A DNA stretch of 34,985 bases from Streptomyces somaliensis DSM 40738 (GTDB taxonomy: Bacteria > Actinomycetota > Actinomycetes > Streptomycetales > Streptomycetaceae). The notes under the pieces were generated by a model. It did no database searches and was not told where the DNA came from. It worked only from the letters and a program-made list of their open reading frames with translations. Location of the stretch: the NCBI GenBank assembly GCA_012396115.1, contig JAAXOU010000022.1, positions 1 through 34,985 on the forward strand. The letters run 5' to 3'. Position numbers and translations under genes: made by a program. Below, piece after piece: positions 8,368-15,703 of this stretch. The stretch's first letter is position 1. The number at the start of each line of letters is the position of its first letter.

Positions 8368-8946
8368 TCACTTCCCCAGGCCGTTCAGCACGTCGACCAC
8401 GAAGCGCTCGTTCTCCAGGGTTCGGTCGCCGGAGGCGCCGACGCTTCCCCAGTCGACGTCGTAGTACCTGAACATGGCGAAGTACACGACCACGAAGTAG
8501 AAGGCCCCCGCGATCATCGCCGCGCAGTTCGGGCTCACCAGCGCCTCCGCGGCGCCGCTGGATCTCACCACCTCGTTGAGGTGCGCGGCCGCGGCCCCGA
8601 TCGCCTCCTTGGTGCGCTGGGGAGAGCCCGAGTCGATCGCGGCCGCGACGGCTCCCACCGTGCCGGGGTGCCTGCGCTCGACCTCGGCCATGAGCCTGTC
8701 GATGGCCCGCCTCTGCTCCGACGAGGCGGGCTTCACCCCCGGGAAGTAGTGCGCGGGGATCCTCGCGGCGACGGGGCCCTGCCCGAAGAAGACCCCCCGG
8801 AAGACGGTGGCGGCGTCCCACGGAAGGGAGCCGGCGGCGGACCGGGGTTCGCCCACCGGGCCGGCGTTCGCGTTGCCGACCGTCGCGCCGCCGACCGCGA
8901 GCGCCAGGACGAGGGAGAAGCAGGTGAAGCGGCGTCGGGTGGACAT
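8368..8946 (-). CDS. SdpC-family antimicrobial peptide precursor (first copy)
   Basis: A 192-aa secreted precursor and the first gene of the SDP operon. The signal peptide is residues 1 to about 28 (MSTRRRFTCFSLVLALAVGG ... NANA). The SdpC block DAATVFRGVFFGQGPVAARI at about 45-65 is close to FRGLLFGQGEVGKLI of B. subtilis SdpC. The hydrophobic toxin-like segment begins SPNCAAMIAGAFYFVVVYFA. As in the second copy, only one Cys is present there. The ATG at 8946 follows AAGGAG by seven bases. The last 25 residues (TLENERFVVDVLNGLGK) match in position the tail removed in SdpC maturation. Confidence 0.85.
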   Translation of the reverse strand: MSTRRRFTCFSLVLALAVGGATVGNANAGPVGEPRSAAGSLPWDAATVFRGVFFGQGPVAARIPAHYFPGVKPASSEQRRAIDRLMAEVERRHPGTVGAVAAAIDSGSPQRTKEAIGAAAAHLNEVVRSSGAAEALVSPNCAAMIAGAFYFVVVYFAMFRYYDVDWGSVGASGDRTLENERFVVDVLNGLGK

Positions 8947-9084
8947 GCCCGCACTCCTTGCGCAGTTGTTGGCGTTCGACGTCGGCGCAGCGGAAGAGGC
9001 GACGCCCCGGGGCGGTCGGGGATCCGACGACCCGTGACCCCAAGTTAGGATCGCGGCACTCGGAGCGACCACCCCTTGGCCGGT

Positions 9085-9183
9085 GCACGCCACGCCCGGA
9101 CGCTGCACGCCGTACCCGGGCGACACACGCCAGCCCGGCCGGGGCACGCCGCACTCGGGTGGCGCACGCCGCACCCGGGCGGT
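9085..9183. repeat. Five imperfect 20-bp tandem repeats
   Basis: Five copies begin with (G/A)CACGCC at 9085, 9105, 9125, 9144 and 9164. Each is followed after a few variable bases by CCCGG-type sequence. The period is 20 bp (one step 19), which is two helical turns, so all copies face the same side of the DNA. They lie 140-240 bp upstream of the first sdpC-like gene, on the side expected for regulator binding. Confidence 0.65.
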
Positions 9184-9380
9184 GGTCGCGAAGTCGCCCG
9201 CCGCGGACGGACCCGCCCCGGCGCGGTTCCGGCACGGGAGGCGCCTCCCGGCACCGTGTCGGCGCGACACCGGCTCCGCTCTGCTCGTGCCGCCGGACGG
9301 CCGCCGGCCCGCGATCCCCCTCCGAAGCGCCCGGGAACCACATGACCCCGCGGACCGCCGGCGGGACGACGGACAACCCC

Positions 9381-9398
9381 GGCGGGCGAAGGCCCGCC
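9381..9398. terminator. Short perfect hairpin (terminator-like)
   Basis: GGCGGGC and GCCCGCC enclose the loop GAAG, a 7-bp perfect stem. It lies in the intergenic region with no gene ending nearby, so it may be a leader or attenuator structure rather than a terminator. Confidence 0.3.
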
Positions 9399-9640
9399 GC
9401 ACCGTCGCGGGACGATGCCCGGCGACGGCGTGAGGCGGGGCCCGAGCCGGGAACCCTGCCCTTGTGGCACGCGTCGTATATCCGCAGCAACCACCTCGAG
9501 CAGCCGGTTACGGAGGCAACCGGTCCTTTTCTGCATGCGCCCCGAAGCGGAGACGATCAGTCCGCACCCAGCCCTCTCGCCCCGCTCCCGCACGAACCGT
9601 GCCGACGGTACCGACATCTCCCGGTACGGCGGCAGGAACG

Positions 9641-10561
9641 ATGAAACGGCACGAGAGTGAATGTAGCGAGACGATTGAATATGAAAGTAAAATGGTGGAC
9701 ATGGACGTCTCATTATCCGTACGGAGCAGTCAGGCAGCCTCACGGCGTCAACTGGAGTTCGGGTTGCTGGGCCCGCTGGTCGCACGCTCCGGGAACGGGG
9801 TGCTCGACGTCGGACCACCGAAACGGCGCGTACTGCTGATCCGGCTGCTACTGGAACGAGGGCATGCCGTGCCGCTGGAGTCGCTCTGCGACGACCTGTG
9901 GTTCAACCGGCCGCCGCGGAGCGCCATCTCCTCGATCCACTCGCACATCAGCAGGCTGCGTGACGCACTGGAGCCCGACCGGGCGCGGGGCGGCGCGGCG
10001 AGCGTGCTGGTGCGGGAGTCGATGGGGTACGCCCTGCGGATCCCCCCGGAAGCGCAGGACACGTTTCGTTTCGAACGCAAGTTGGGACGGGCCCGGCGCC
10101 TCCTGGGCGAGGGACGCGTCACGGCGGCCCGGGTGGAGATCGACACGGCGCTGGCGCTGTGGCGGGGAGCGGCACTCGCCGACGCCGTGGACCACCCCTT
10201 CGCCGCCCAGGAGATCGCCAGGCTCGAGGAAGCCTGCCTGCTGGCCCGGGAGTTGCGGGTGACCATCCTGATGCACGAGGGGAATCCGGAGGAAGCCGTC
10301 CTGTCGGCCGAAGAGCTGACGTCGCGCACCCCCTTGCGGGAGGTCAGCTGGGAGCTGCTGCTGCGGGCCCTGTACATGTCGGGCCGGCCCGTCGAGGCCC
10401 TGCAGCGGTACGCCACGCTCCGCAGGCTGCTCTCGGAGGAACTCGGGATGGCCCCCGGCCCCCGGCTGCAGCGGCTACAGGCCGCGATCCTGCGGCAGGA
10501 CGACGATCAGCTCACCGCCACGCACTTCTCCGCACCCTCACGGTGCATGCCCGGCAGCTGA
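9641..10561 (+). CDS. SARP-family transcriptional activator (TTA-containing)
   Basis: A 306-aa SARP. An OmpR-like winged helix (about 30-120: LEFGLLGPLVARSGN, then PPKRRVLLIRLLLERGHAVP, SIHSHISRLRDAL) is followed by a bacterial transcriptional activation (BTAD) domain (about 128-290: FRFERKLGRARRLL ... MAPGPRLQRLQAAIL). SARPs bind heptameric direct repeats next to the -10 of antibiotic biosynthesis promoters. ATG 9641 has AGGA four bases upstream; later in-frame starts are ATG 9692 and 9701. The first 20 codons are unusually AT-rich for this genome. A TTA leucine codon at 9713-9715 makes translation dependent on the bldA tRNA. It is convergent with the second SARP and is a likely activator of the neighbouring cluster. 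Confidence 0.92.
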   Translation: MKRHESECSETIEYESKMVDMDVSLSVRSSQAASRRQLEFGLLGPLVARSGNGVLDVGPPKRRVLLIRLLLERGHAVPLESLCDDLWFNRPPRSAISSIHSHISRLRDALEPDRARGGAASVLVRESMGYALRIPPEAQDTFRFERKLGRARRLLGEGRVTAARVEIDTALALWRGAALADAVDHPFAAQEIARLEEACLLARELRVTILMHEGNPEEAVLSAEELTSRTPLREVSWELLLRALYMSGRPVEALQRYATLRRLLSEELGMAPGPRLQRLQAAILRQDDDQLTATHFSAPSRCMPGS

Positions 10562-10591
10562 ACGGGGGCCGGCCCGCGAGGCCGTCGGACA

Positions 10592-10625
10592 GGGGTCCGT
10601 CCGGAAGGCCTTCCGGACGGACCCC
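10592..10625. terminator. Perfect 34-bp palindrome, bidirectional terminator
   Basis: Two perfectly complementary 17-base arms (GGGGTCCGTCCGGAAGG and its complement) abut with no spacer, between the stops of the two convergent SARP genes. The position fits a shared terminator for both. Confidence 0.8.
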
Positions 10626-10629
10626 CGGG

Positions 10630-11391
10630 TCACAGCAGCGCCGGGTCCTGGCGAAGGATCCCGTAGAACTTGCTCTGCAGGTCGCGTCCCGGATCGAGCC
10701 CCAGGCTGCGCGAGAGGCGCTCGACCATCTGGCTGTAGGCGTCCAGAGCGTCCGCCTGGCGACCCGAGCGGTAGAGGGCGGTGATCAGTTGGGCGCAGAA
10801 GCGCTCGTGGAACGGATACATGGCGTGCATCTGCTCCAGGTCGCGAATGAGCGAGTGGTGCTGGTTCAACTTCAGCCGAATGTCGAACAATTTTTCGGAA
10901 GCGGTGATCCGGGTCTGCTGGAGCCGGCTGTAGGCCATGCGGCAGATGGCCCCCTGCCCCGTGTCCACGAGCGCCGGACCACGCCACAACTCGGTGGCGG
11001 CCGTGAGGAGTCCGGCGGATTTCTCCAATTCCGCGTCCCCCAGTGATTCGGCCTGCCGGACCAGCCGTTCGAAGCGGGCGGCGTCGACCTCGACCTCGGG
11101 GCTGATCAGCGCGTAGCCGGAGGGGGAGGTCTCTATGACCGCCCGCAGACTGGGCTTTCCGCTGTGCGCGGCGAGCACCCGGCGAAGTCGGGCGATGTGG
11201 CCGTGCAGCGAGTTCTCCGCGTTGCGGGGCGGCTCCTCGCCCCACAGTTCGTCGATCAGGTCGTTCCGGGACACCGTGCGCCCGGCGGAGAGAGCCAGGA
11301 CGGCGACGATTGCCCTCAGCTTCTCTCCTGGAATTCTGATGTGCACATCGCCGTCAGACACGTCCAAGGGTCCGAGAATCCTTATTTCCAT
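10630..11391 (-). CDS. SARP-family transcriptional activator
   Basis: A 253-aa SARP. The N-terminal winged helix (about 1-95: MEIRILGPLDVSDGDVHI, then GEKLRAIVAVLALSAGRTVS, LHGHIARLRRVL) and the BTAD domain (about 100-250: VDAARFERLVRQAESLG ... LGLDPGRDLQSKFYGILRQD) are both complete. Its size is typical of small pathway activators such as ActII-ORF4 or RedD. ATG 11391 is the natural family start (MEIRILGPL); the frame stays open to 11424, but the extra residues have no family match. It carries no TTA codon that I can see, unlike its convergent neighbour. Either SARP could bind the triple repeats found in the cluster promoters. Confidence 0.92.
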   Translation of the reverse strand: MEIRILGPLDVSDGDVHIRIPGEKLRAIVAVLALSAGRTVSRNDLIDELWGEEPPRNAENSLHGHIARLRRVLAAHSGKPSLRAVIETSPSGYALISPEVEVDAARFERLVRQAESLGDAELEKSAGLLTAATELWRGPALVDTGQGAICRMAYSRLQQTRITASEKLFDIRLKLNQHHSLIRDLEQMHAMYPFHERFCAQLITALYRSGRQADALDAYSQMVERLSRSLGLDPGRDLQSKFYGILRQDPALL

Positions 11392-11673
11392 CGAACATCC
11401 ACTTCCAAGAGAACTACCGGCCAAGCCTGCGGATGAAACGGCGACACCCGACAGTGTTCTGGTTTTTGTTCCTCGTCCAACGCGCGCGAGCCCTCAGTCC
11501 ATCGACCTGCCCCTCAGAAGCCCCCCGTGAGCCCCCCTTCCGCATCATGGACCACGTTTCTTGTCGTCGGCTTGTTGTCCCGTCCCACCGGATTGCTTAC
11601 TTCTTGGTAATGACTTCGGGGGTAACGGCGTCCGGTCGGTGCCGGGCGGCCCCGAACGCCCCCGTGGCGCAGG

Positions 11674-12516
11674 TCAGCGCGATCGGGGACGGGCGCCGGC
11701 CGCGCCTCGGGCCGGAGCGGGAAGGGGCTCGGCTGACCGGCCGACGGTGCTGATCAGCACGGGCTGGGAGAACAGGGTGCTGGGCCGCAGGCCGAACATC
11801 GCGTGGAAGGCGCTGCTGAAGTGGGACGGGCTGGCGAAGCCCGCTTCCACGGCCGCGGTGCTCAGGTCCGGCCAGGTCTCCAGCAGAGCGGCCACCCGCA
11901 GGGTCCGGGCCCACAGCCGGTACCTGCGGAAGGTGGTGCCCGTCTCGGCGCGGAACAGCCGGAGGAAGGCGGAGACCGAGAGACCGGCCTCCAACGCCAG
12001 CTCCTTGGCCGACAACCGCTGCCCCCGGGGACCGTCCAGCCGGGCGGCCGCCCGCCTCACCCGCGGATCCCGGCTTCCGCCGGTGCCGTCCGGACCTACC
12101 AGGTCCAGCCAGTACCGGACCTGCGCGGGCGGTGCGCCGTCGGCCAACGACGCGGCCAGTCGCACCAGTTCGGCTTCGTGCTCGTGGTCCCTGGCCAGCC
12201 CGGCGTCGCCGGTCATCATCCGGCGGCAGGCCCGCTCCCGCGTCGATGCCGGGTCGAGGTAGCAGAAGGCCATCCGCGTCCCGTCGGCGACGACCCGGTG
12301 CCGTACCCGTGCGGGCACCAGGGCCGTACGGACCGCGCGCCGGGAGCCGTGCTCCAGTTCGAGTGTGAACTCCGCGTCGACGCCGACCGCCAGGCAACTC
12401 ACCGCACTGGAGTGGAAGTCCAGCTCCAACGAGGGCCCGACGTACAGGGCCTGGCCCGGCCACAGCCACAACACAGCCTGATCAGAGCATGTTTCTGAAA
12501 GCCGCGCCGGCCGCAT
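11674..12516 (-). CDS. AraC-family transcriptional regulator
   Basis: A 280-aa regulator. The N-terminal half resembles a degenerate cupin sensor (LELDFHSSAVSCLAVGVDAE ... VPARVRHRVVADGTRMAFCY). The C-terminal half (about 165-265) is a double helix-turn-helix of the AraC/XylS type (LSAKELALEAGLSVSAFLRL, FRAETGTTFRRYRLWAR, AAVEAGFASPSHFSSAF, HAMFGLRPSTLF). The ATG is at 12516. It is divergent from the small membrane protein at 12648, 131 bp away. This pair is a common Streptomyces arrangement in which the regulator controls its neighbour. A link to the biosynthetic cluster is not evident. Confidence 0.9.
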   Translation of the reverse strand: MRPARLSETCSDQAVLWLWPGQALYVGPSLELDFHSSAVSCLAVGVDAEFTLELEHGSRRAVRTALVPARVRHRVVADGTRMAFCYLDPASTRERACRRMMTGDAGLARDHEHEAELVRLAASLADGAPPAQVRYWLDLVGPDGTGGSRDPRVRRAAARLDGPRGQRLSAKELALEAGLSVSAFLRLFRAETGTTFRRYRLWARTLRVAALLETWPDLSTAAVEAGFASPSHFSSAFHAMFGLRPSTLFSQPVLISTVGRSAEPLPAPARGAAGARPRSR

Positions 12517-12647
12517 GCGGGCATGCTAGCCCTGTTCCGCCGACTTCGCCGGGCGCCGTTCCCACGCACGTCACCGGAGCCGTTCGGCAACGACCGCCCC
12601 GGCCAAGCCGGTTGCCTCCTCCCTCCGCGAACGGACAAGACGACATC

Positions 12648-13037
12648 ATGTGGATCGACCGCCTCATCACCGCCCTGCTCTTCATCGTCGGCGCGGTGAA
12701 CCTGCTGCCCGCCGTGGTCGCGGTGGCACCGTCCCGGATCTCCACGGCGTACGGGATCTCGATCGACGGCGCCCACTCCGCCGACCTGACCGTGCTGCTG
12801 CGGCACCGGGCGGTGCTGCTGGGGCTGGTCGGGATCGCTCTGCTGTGCGCGGCGTTCATCCCCTCGCTGCGAGTGCCCGCCATGATCGCGGGGGCGGTCA
12901 GCATGGGCACGTTCCTGCTCTTCGCCTACGCCGCCCCGGCGCTCAACAGCGCCACCATGCGGGTGGCCCGCATCGACATCGCGGCGATCGCACTGCTCGC
13001 CGTGGCGGCCACGCTGGTGTGGCGCAGGAACACCTGA
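12648..13037 (+). CDS. Small integral membrane protein, four helices
   Basis: A 129-aa protein that is nearly all membrane. Four hydrophobic segments lie at about 5-25 (LITALLFIVGAVNLLPAVVA), 48-68 (VLLGLVGIALLCAAFIP), 72-95 (PAMIAGAVSMGTFLLFAYAA) and 106-124 (DIAAIALLAVAATLVW). I recognise no catalytic motif; the overall layout recalls DoxX-like or other small four-helix families. ATG 12648 begins MWIDRLIT. The Shine-Dalgarno is weak. It is divergent from the AraC regulator, which may control it. Confidence 0.8.
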   Translation: MWIDRLITALLFIVGAVNLLPAVVAVAPSRISTAYGISIDGAHSADLTVLLRHRAVLLGLVGIALLCAAFIPSLRVPAMIAGAVSMGTFLLFAYAAPALNSATMRVARIDIAAIALLAVAATLVWRRNT

Positions 13038-13152
13038 ACGGCCGACGAGGTCGAGGAGGCCCGAGGAGGCCGGGTGCTTCGCGGCCCTTCCGGCCCTCCC
13101 GGCCCTCCCCGGCCGCCCACGCCCTCCCGGGCGGGCGGCGGCGCGGGACCGG

Positions 13153-14487
13153 TCATGCCGCGCGCCGGGCGCCCCGTTCCATCAGGCCCAGCGCGGCGCT
13201 CAGCAGCGGCCGGGCGGGACCGGGCAGCGGCAACCGGGGGGCCCGGGACCGGTGCCAGGGCAGCCGGTCGCGGAGGTCACCGGTCAGCGCCCCGGCCACA
13301 TGGGCACCGTGCGCCACGGACATGGCGAGGCCGTGACCGCAGCAGCCCCCCACGTACCAGACGTCCGGACGGTCGGCGAGCGGACCGACGACCGGCAGAC
13401 CATCGGTGGTCATCCCGATCTGCCCGGCCCAGCGGTGGGTCACCTCGACCTCGGCGAGGACCGGGTGCAGTCCGCGCAGCCGCTCCTCCAACCTCCGCCA
13501 CACCGCCGCCGAGCCCGAGTCGTCGGCCACCGGCACGAGCAGCGGCCTGCCCCCGCCCAGCACCAGCCGCCCGTCGTGGGCGAGCCGGAAGTACGGCGCC
13601 ATGGGGTGGGCGTCGATCAGCGCGCAGCCGGTCCGGCCGCCCAGCGCCTCCTGCGCCTCGGCGGGCAGCGGCGCGGTCGCGATGGCGTGCGCCAGCAGCG
13701 GCAGCACCGTGCCCACCGGCAGCCCCAGTGCGCCCGCCGCCGCGTTGACGGCCAGTACCGCCTTGCGGGTGCGTACCGTCCCCCCGGCGAAGACGAGGCG
13801 GGTCTCGTCGGCGGACGCTCCGGGCCTGATCGCCAGCAGCGGGCTGTTGCCGAGGAAGCGGACGCCCTCGGCGGCGCAGGCGCGGGCCAGGGCGCCGGTG
13901 AGGGCCGCCGGGTCGAGGGTGGCCGCGCGGTACAGCAGGCCGGCGTGGTACGGCACGTCCACCCGGTCACGGAGGTCAGCCGCGGAGAGGACCGGTACGT
14001 CCAGGCCGAGCTCCCGGTACGCCGCCGCCTGCCGGGAGAGTGCCCTCAGCCCGTCGGCGGTGCGGGTGGCCACCACCTGCTCGCCGGTTCGGCAGGACGC
14101 CGCCACGCCGAGCCGGGCACACAGCTCGAGGACCTGCTCCACCGCCGCGACGCTGGCCGTGTGCATGCGGCGGGCGGTGTCCGGGCCGAAGCGGCGCACG
14201 GCCTGGTCGACGGGCGGGCCGACGCGGGGGCCGAGCAGTCCGGTACCGCGTCCACTGGCGCCCGCGGCCGGGCCCTCGGCGTCGACCACCAGGACGTCCA
14301 GGGACGGGTCGCGCTCGGCGAGGTGGTAGGCGGTGGAGAGTCCGGCGAGACCGGCGCCCACCACCGTCACGTCCGCCTCCAGCACCCCGAGCACCCGGGA
14401 CGGCGGTGCCGGTTCGCCGCCGGAGGGCCCCGCCGGGGCGGGGCCGGGGCCCTTCCAGCAGGGTCGGCCGGCCGGGGGTCTCGTCAC
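13153..14487 (-). CDS. FAD-dependent oxidoreductase, glycine/D-amino-acid oxidase type
   Basis: A 444-aa DAO-fold flavoenzyme. The FAD-binding GxGxxG motif is at about residues 40-58 (DVTVVGAGLAGLSTAYHLAE), followed by the ADP-ribose Asp (VLVVDAEGPAAGASGRGTG). A C-terminal FAD contact reads DVWYVGGCCGHGLAMSVAHG. The family oxidises C-N bonds of amino acids and secondary amines with oxygen. The GTG start overlaps the flavin reductase stop in a GTGA, so the two are coupled. It is the last gene of the minus-strand cluster operon. I infer a role in oxidising an N-substituted amino acid or hydrazine intermediate. The first 30 residues are a Pro/Gly-rich extension. Confidence 0.87.
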   Translation of the reverse strand: MTRPPAGRPCWKGPGPAPAGPSGGEPAPPSRVLGVLEADVTVVGAGLAGLSTAYHLAERDPSLDVLVVDAEGPAAGASGRGTGLLGPRVGPPVDQAVRRFGPDTARRMHTASVAAVEQVLELCARLGVAASCRTGEQVVATRTADGLRALSRQAAAYRELGLDVPVLSAADLRDRVDVPYHAGLLYRAATLDPAALTGALARACAAEGVRFLGNSPLLAIRPGASADETRLVFAGGTVRTRKAVLAVNAAAGALGLPVGTVLPLLAHAIATAPLPAEAQEALGGRTGCALIDAHPMAPYFRLAHDGRLVLGGGRPLLVPVADDSGSAAVWRRLEERLRGLHPVLAEVEVTHRWAGQIGMTTDGLPVVGPLADRPDVWYVGGCCGHGLAMSVAHGAHVAGALTGDLRDRLPWHRSRAPRLPLPGPARPLLSAALGLMERGARRAA

Positions 14488-15080
14488 GCTTCCTCCAGGG
14501 GCGGTCGGTCGTCGGTCGCGGCGGAGAGCGGGACGCCTTCGTCGGCGAGGGTGTGGAAGGACCTGCCGTGCCAGAGCAGGGGGCGGCCGACCGCCGTGCG
14601 CACCGCCGCGATCCGGCCCACCACCAGGCAGTGGTCGCCGTAGCGGCGTATGTCCTCCGTCAGGCAGACGGACCAGCCGAGGACGTCCTCCAGTACGGGC
14701 ACCGCGAGCACCCGGCGGTGGTCCACCTCCGCGAACCGCTCGGCGGAGCCGATCCGGGGGTCGGCGAAGAGCTTCGCGCGCGCCCGCTGGGACTGCGGCA
14801 GCAGGTTGACGGCGAACCGGCCCCGCTCCTCGATCACGGAGAGGGTCCGCGAGCCGGTGCCCATGCAGACGAGGAGGAGGGGCGGGTCGGCGGAGAGCGA
14901 GGTGACCGCCGAAACGGTGCTGCCCGCCGGGCCGTCCGGGCCCTGCACGGTCACCACCGTCACGCCGGACGCCAGCCTGGCGTAGAAGTCCAGGCAGGAC
15001 TCCTTCCCGGCCTGCGGCGCGGTGATCGGGGCGGGTCCGTCCCGGCCCCCGCGGGGTGCTCCGGTGGTGACCTGGCGCAT
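14484..15080 (-). CDS. Flavin reductase (VlmR/HpaC type)
   Basis: A 198-aa NAD(P)H:flavin oxidoreductase of the split-barrel flavin reductase family. Typical blocks are FYARLASGVTVVTVQGPDG, GSTVSAVTSLSADPPLLLVC, RFAVNLLPQSQRARAKLF and LWHGRSFHTL. Such enzymes supply reduced FAD or FMN to two-component monooxygenases. In valanimycin biosynthesis VlmR serves the amine N-hydroxylase VlmH. The acyl-CoA-dehydrogenase-fold protein at 27056-28189 is the obvious partner here. The ATG at 15080 follows AAAGGA by about eight bases. The gene is coupled to the downstream oxidoreductase. Confidence 0.92.
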   Translation of the reverse strand: MRQVTTGAPRGGRDGPAPITAPQAGKESCLDFYARLASGVTVVTVQGPDGPAGSTVSAVTSLSADPPLLLVCMGTGSRTLSVIEERGRFAVNLLPQSQRARAKLFADPRIGSAERFAEVDHRRVLAVPVLEDVLGWSVCLTEDIRRYGDHCLVVGRIAAVRTAVGRPLLWHGRSFHTLADEGVPLSAATDDRPPLEEA

Positions 15081-15157
15081 CAGCGGGTTCCTTTCCGAAG
15101 TGCGTTGGAGAAGCTGCCGGTTCCCGGGCGGGCCGGACCGTTCAGGACGCCCCGGCC

Positions 15158-15180
15158 CCGGCCGGGACCTTCCCGGCCGG
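15158..15180 (-). terminator. Strong intra-operon hairpin
   Basis: A 10-bp perfect stem, CCGGCCGGGA with TCCCGGCCGG, around a 3-nt loop. It lies just after the SRPBCC stop and before the flavin reductase. It may terminate part of the upstream transcript or protect its 3' end. The downstream pair may then need its own promoter. Confidence 0.45.
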
Positions 15181-15185
15181 TGGGC

Positions 15186-15677
15186 TCACCGCCCCGCCTC
15201 GAGCACGTCGCGCAGGGTGACGAGGGTGGCGCGGACCGTGGTCCGGTTGCGCGCGGACCGCCGTACCACCCCGGTAAGCAGCGGGGCGACGCCCGTGAGC
15301 AGCCGGCCGTGCAGCCCCCGTCGCCGGTCGTACCACTCCTCCGTCACCCGGCAGCCGCCCGGCACCGCCGCGAAGCGGTAGGTCCAGCGGGAGAGCGGGA
15401 CGCCGAAGAAGCTGACGTCGAAGGTGAACACCTCGCCGGGAACGGTCTCCACCACCCGGCACAGGGTTATCCAGGGCAGCCAGGAGGCGCGGTTGCGGCC
15501 GAGGAAGCGGGTCCCCCGCCGCAGCCGGCCGCCGCCTCCCAGGAGCCACGCGCCCCGGCACTCCGGGCTCCACTCGCCCATGCGCCGCACGTCGCTGACG
15601 GCGGCCCAGGCCGCCCGGGGCGATGTCCTGACCGTCACTTCCTCGACCACTTCCGGTGCGGTCGTCAGGTCGTTCAC
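15186..15677 (-). CDS. SRPBCC-family protein (copy 1)
   Basis: A 163-aa START/Bet v 1-like (SRPBCC) protein with a hydrophobic ligand cavity. Motifs: EEVTVRTSPRAAWAAVSDVR, RMGEWSPECRGAW, RFLGRNRA, FTFDVSFFGVPLSRWTYRFA, GCRVTEEWYDRR. It is a clear paralogue of the protein at 22621-23109 (shared MG-WSPEC, FG-P---W-YRFA and RVTE-W-D-R). Such proteins act as cyclases, aromatases or lipid binders in biosynthetic clusters. The GTG start at 15677 has GGGAGG seven bases upstream, 26 nt after the MMPL gene. Confidence 0.85.
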   Translation of the reverse strand: MNDLTTAPEVVEEVTVRTSPRAAWAAVSDVRRMGEWSPECRGAWLLGGGGRLRRGTRFLGRNRASWLPWITLCRVVETVPGEVFTFDVSFFGVPLSRWTYRFAAVPGGCRVTEEWYDRRRGLHGRLLTGVAPLLTGVVRRSARNRTTVRATLVTLRDVLEAGR

Positions 15678-15703
15678 CGTGTCGCCTCCCAAGTCACGGA
15701 CAC

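Larger units (their letters stand above)
8947..9640. other. Long intergenic region between the SDP operon and the first SARP gene
   Basis: About 690 bp between divergent genes. No convincing protein gene is visible; open frames here are GC-bias artefacts without family resemblance or ribosome sites. It holds a 20-bp tandem repeat (9085-9183), a hairpin GGCGGGC-GAAG-GCCCGCC (9381-9398), and an inverted repeat CCGGTT-N8-AACCGG (9504-9523). GC falls towards the SARP start, where a promoter is likely. Confidence 0.6.

Noticed and set aside
9085..9183. CRISPR array
   Set aside because: Units are 20 bp with no unique spacers between them and no cas genes nearby; a tandem repeat, not an array.
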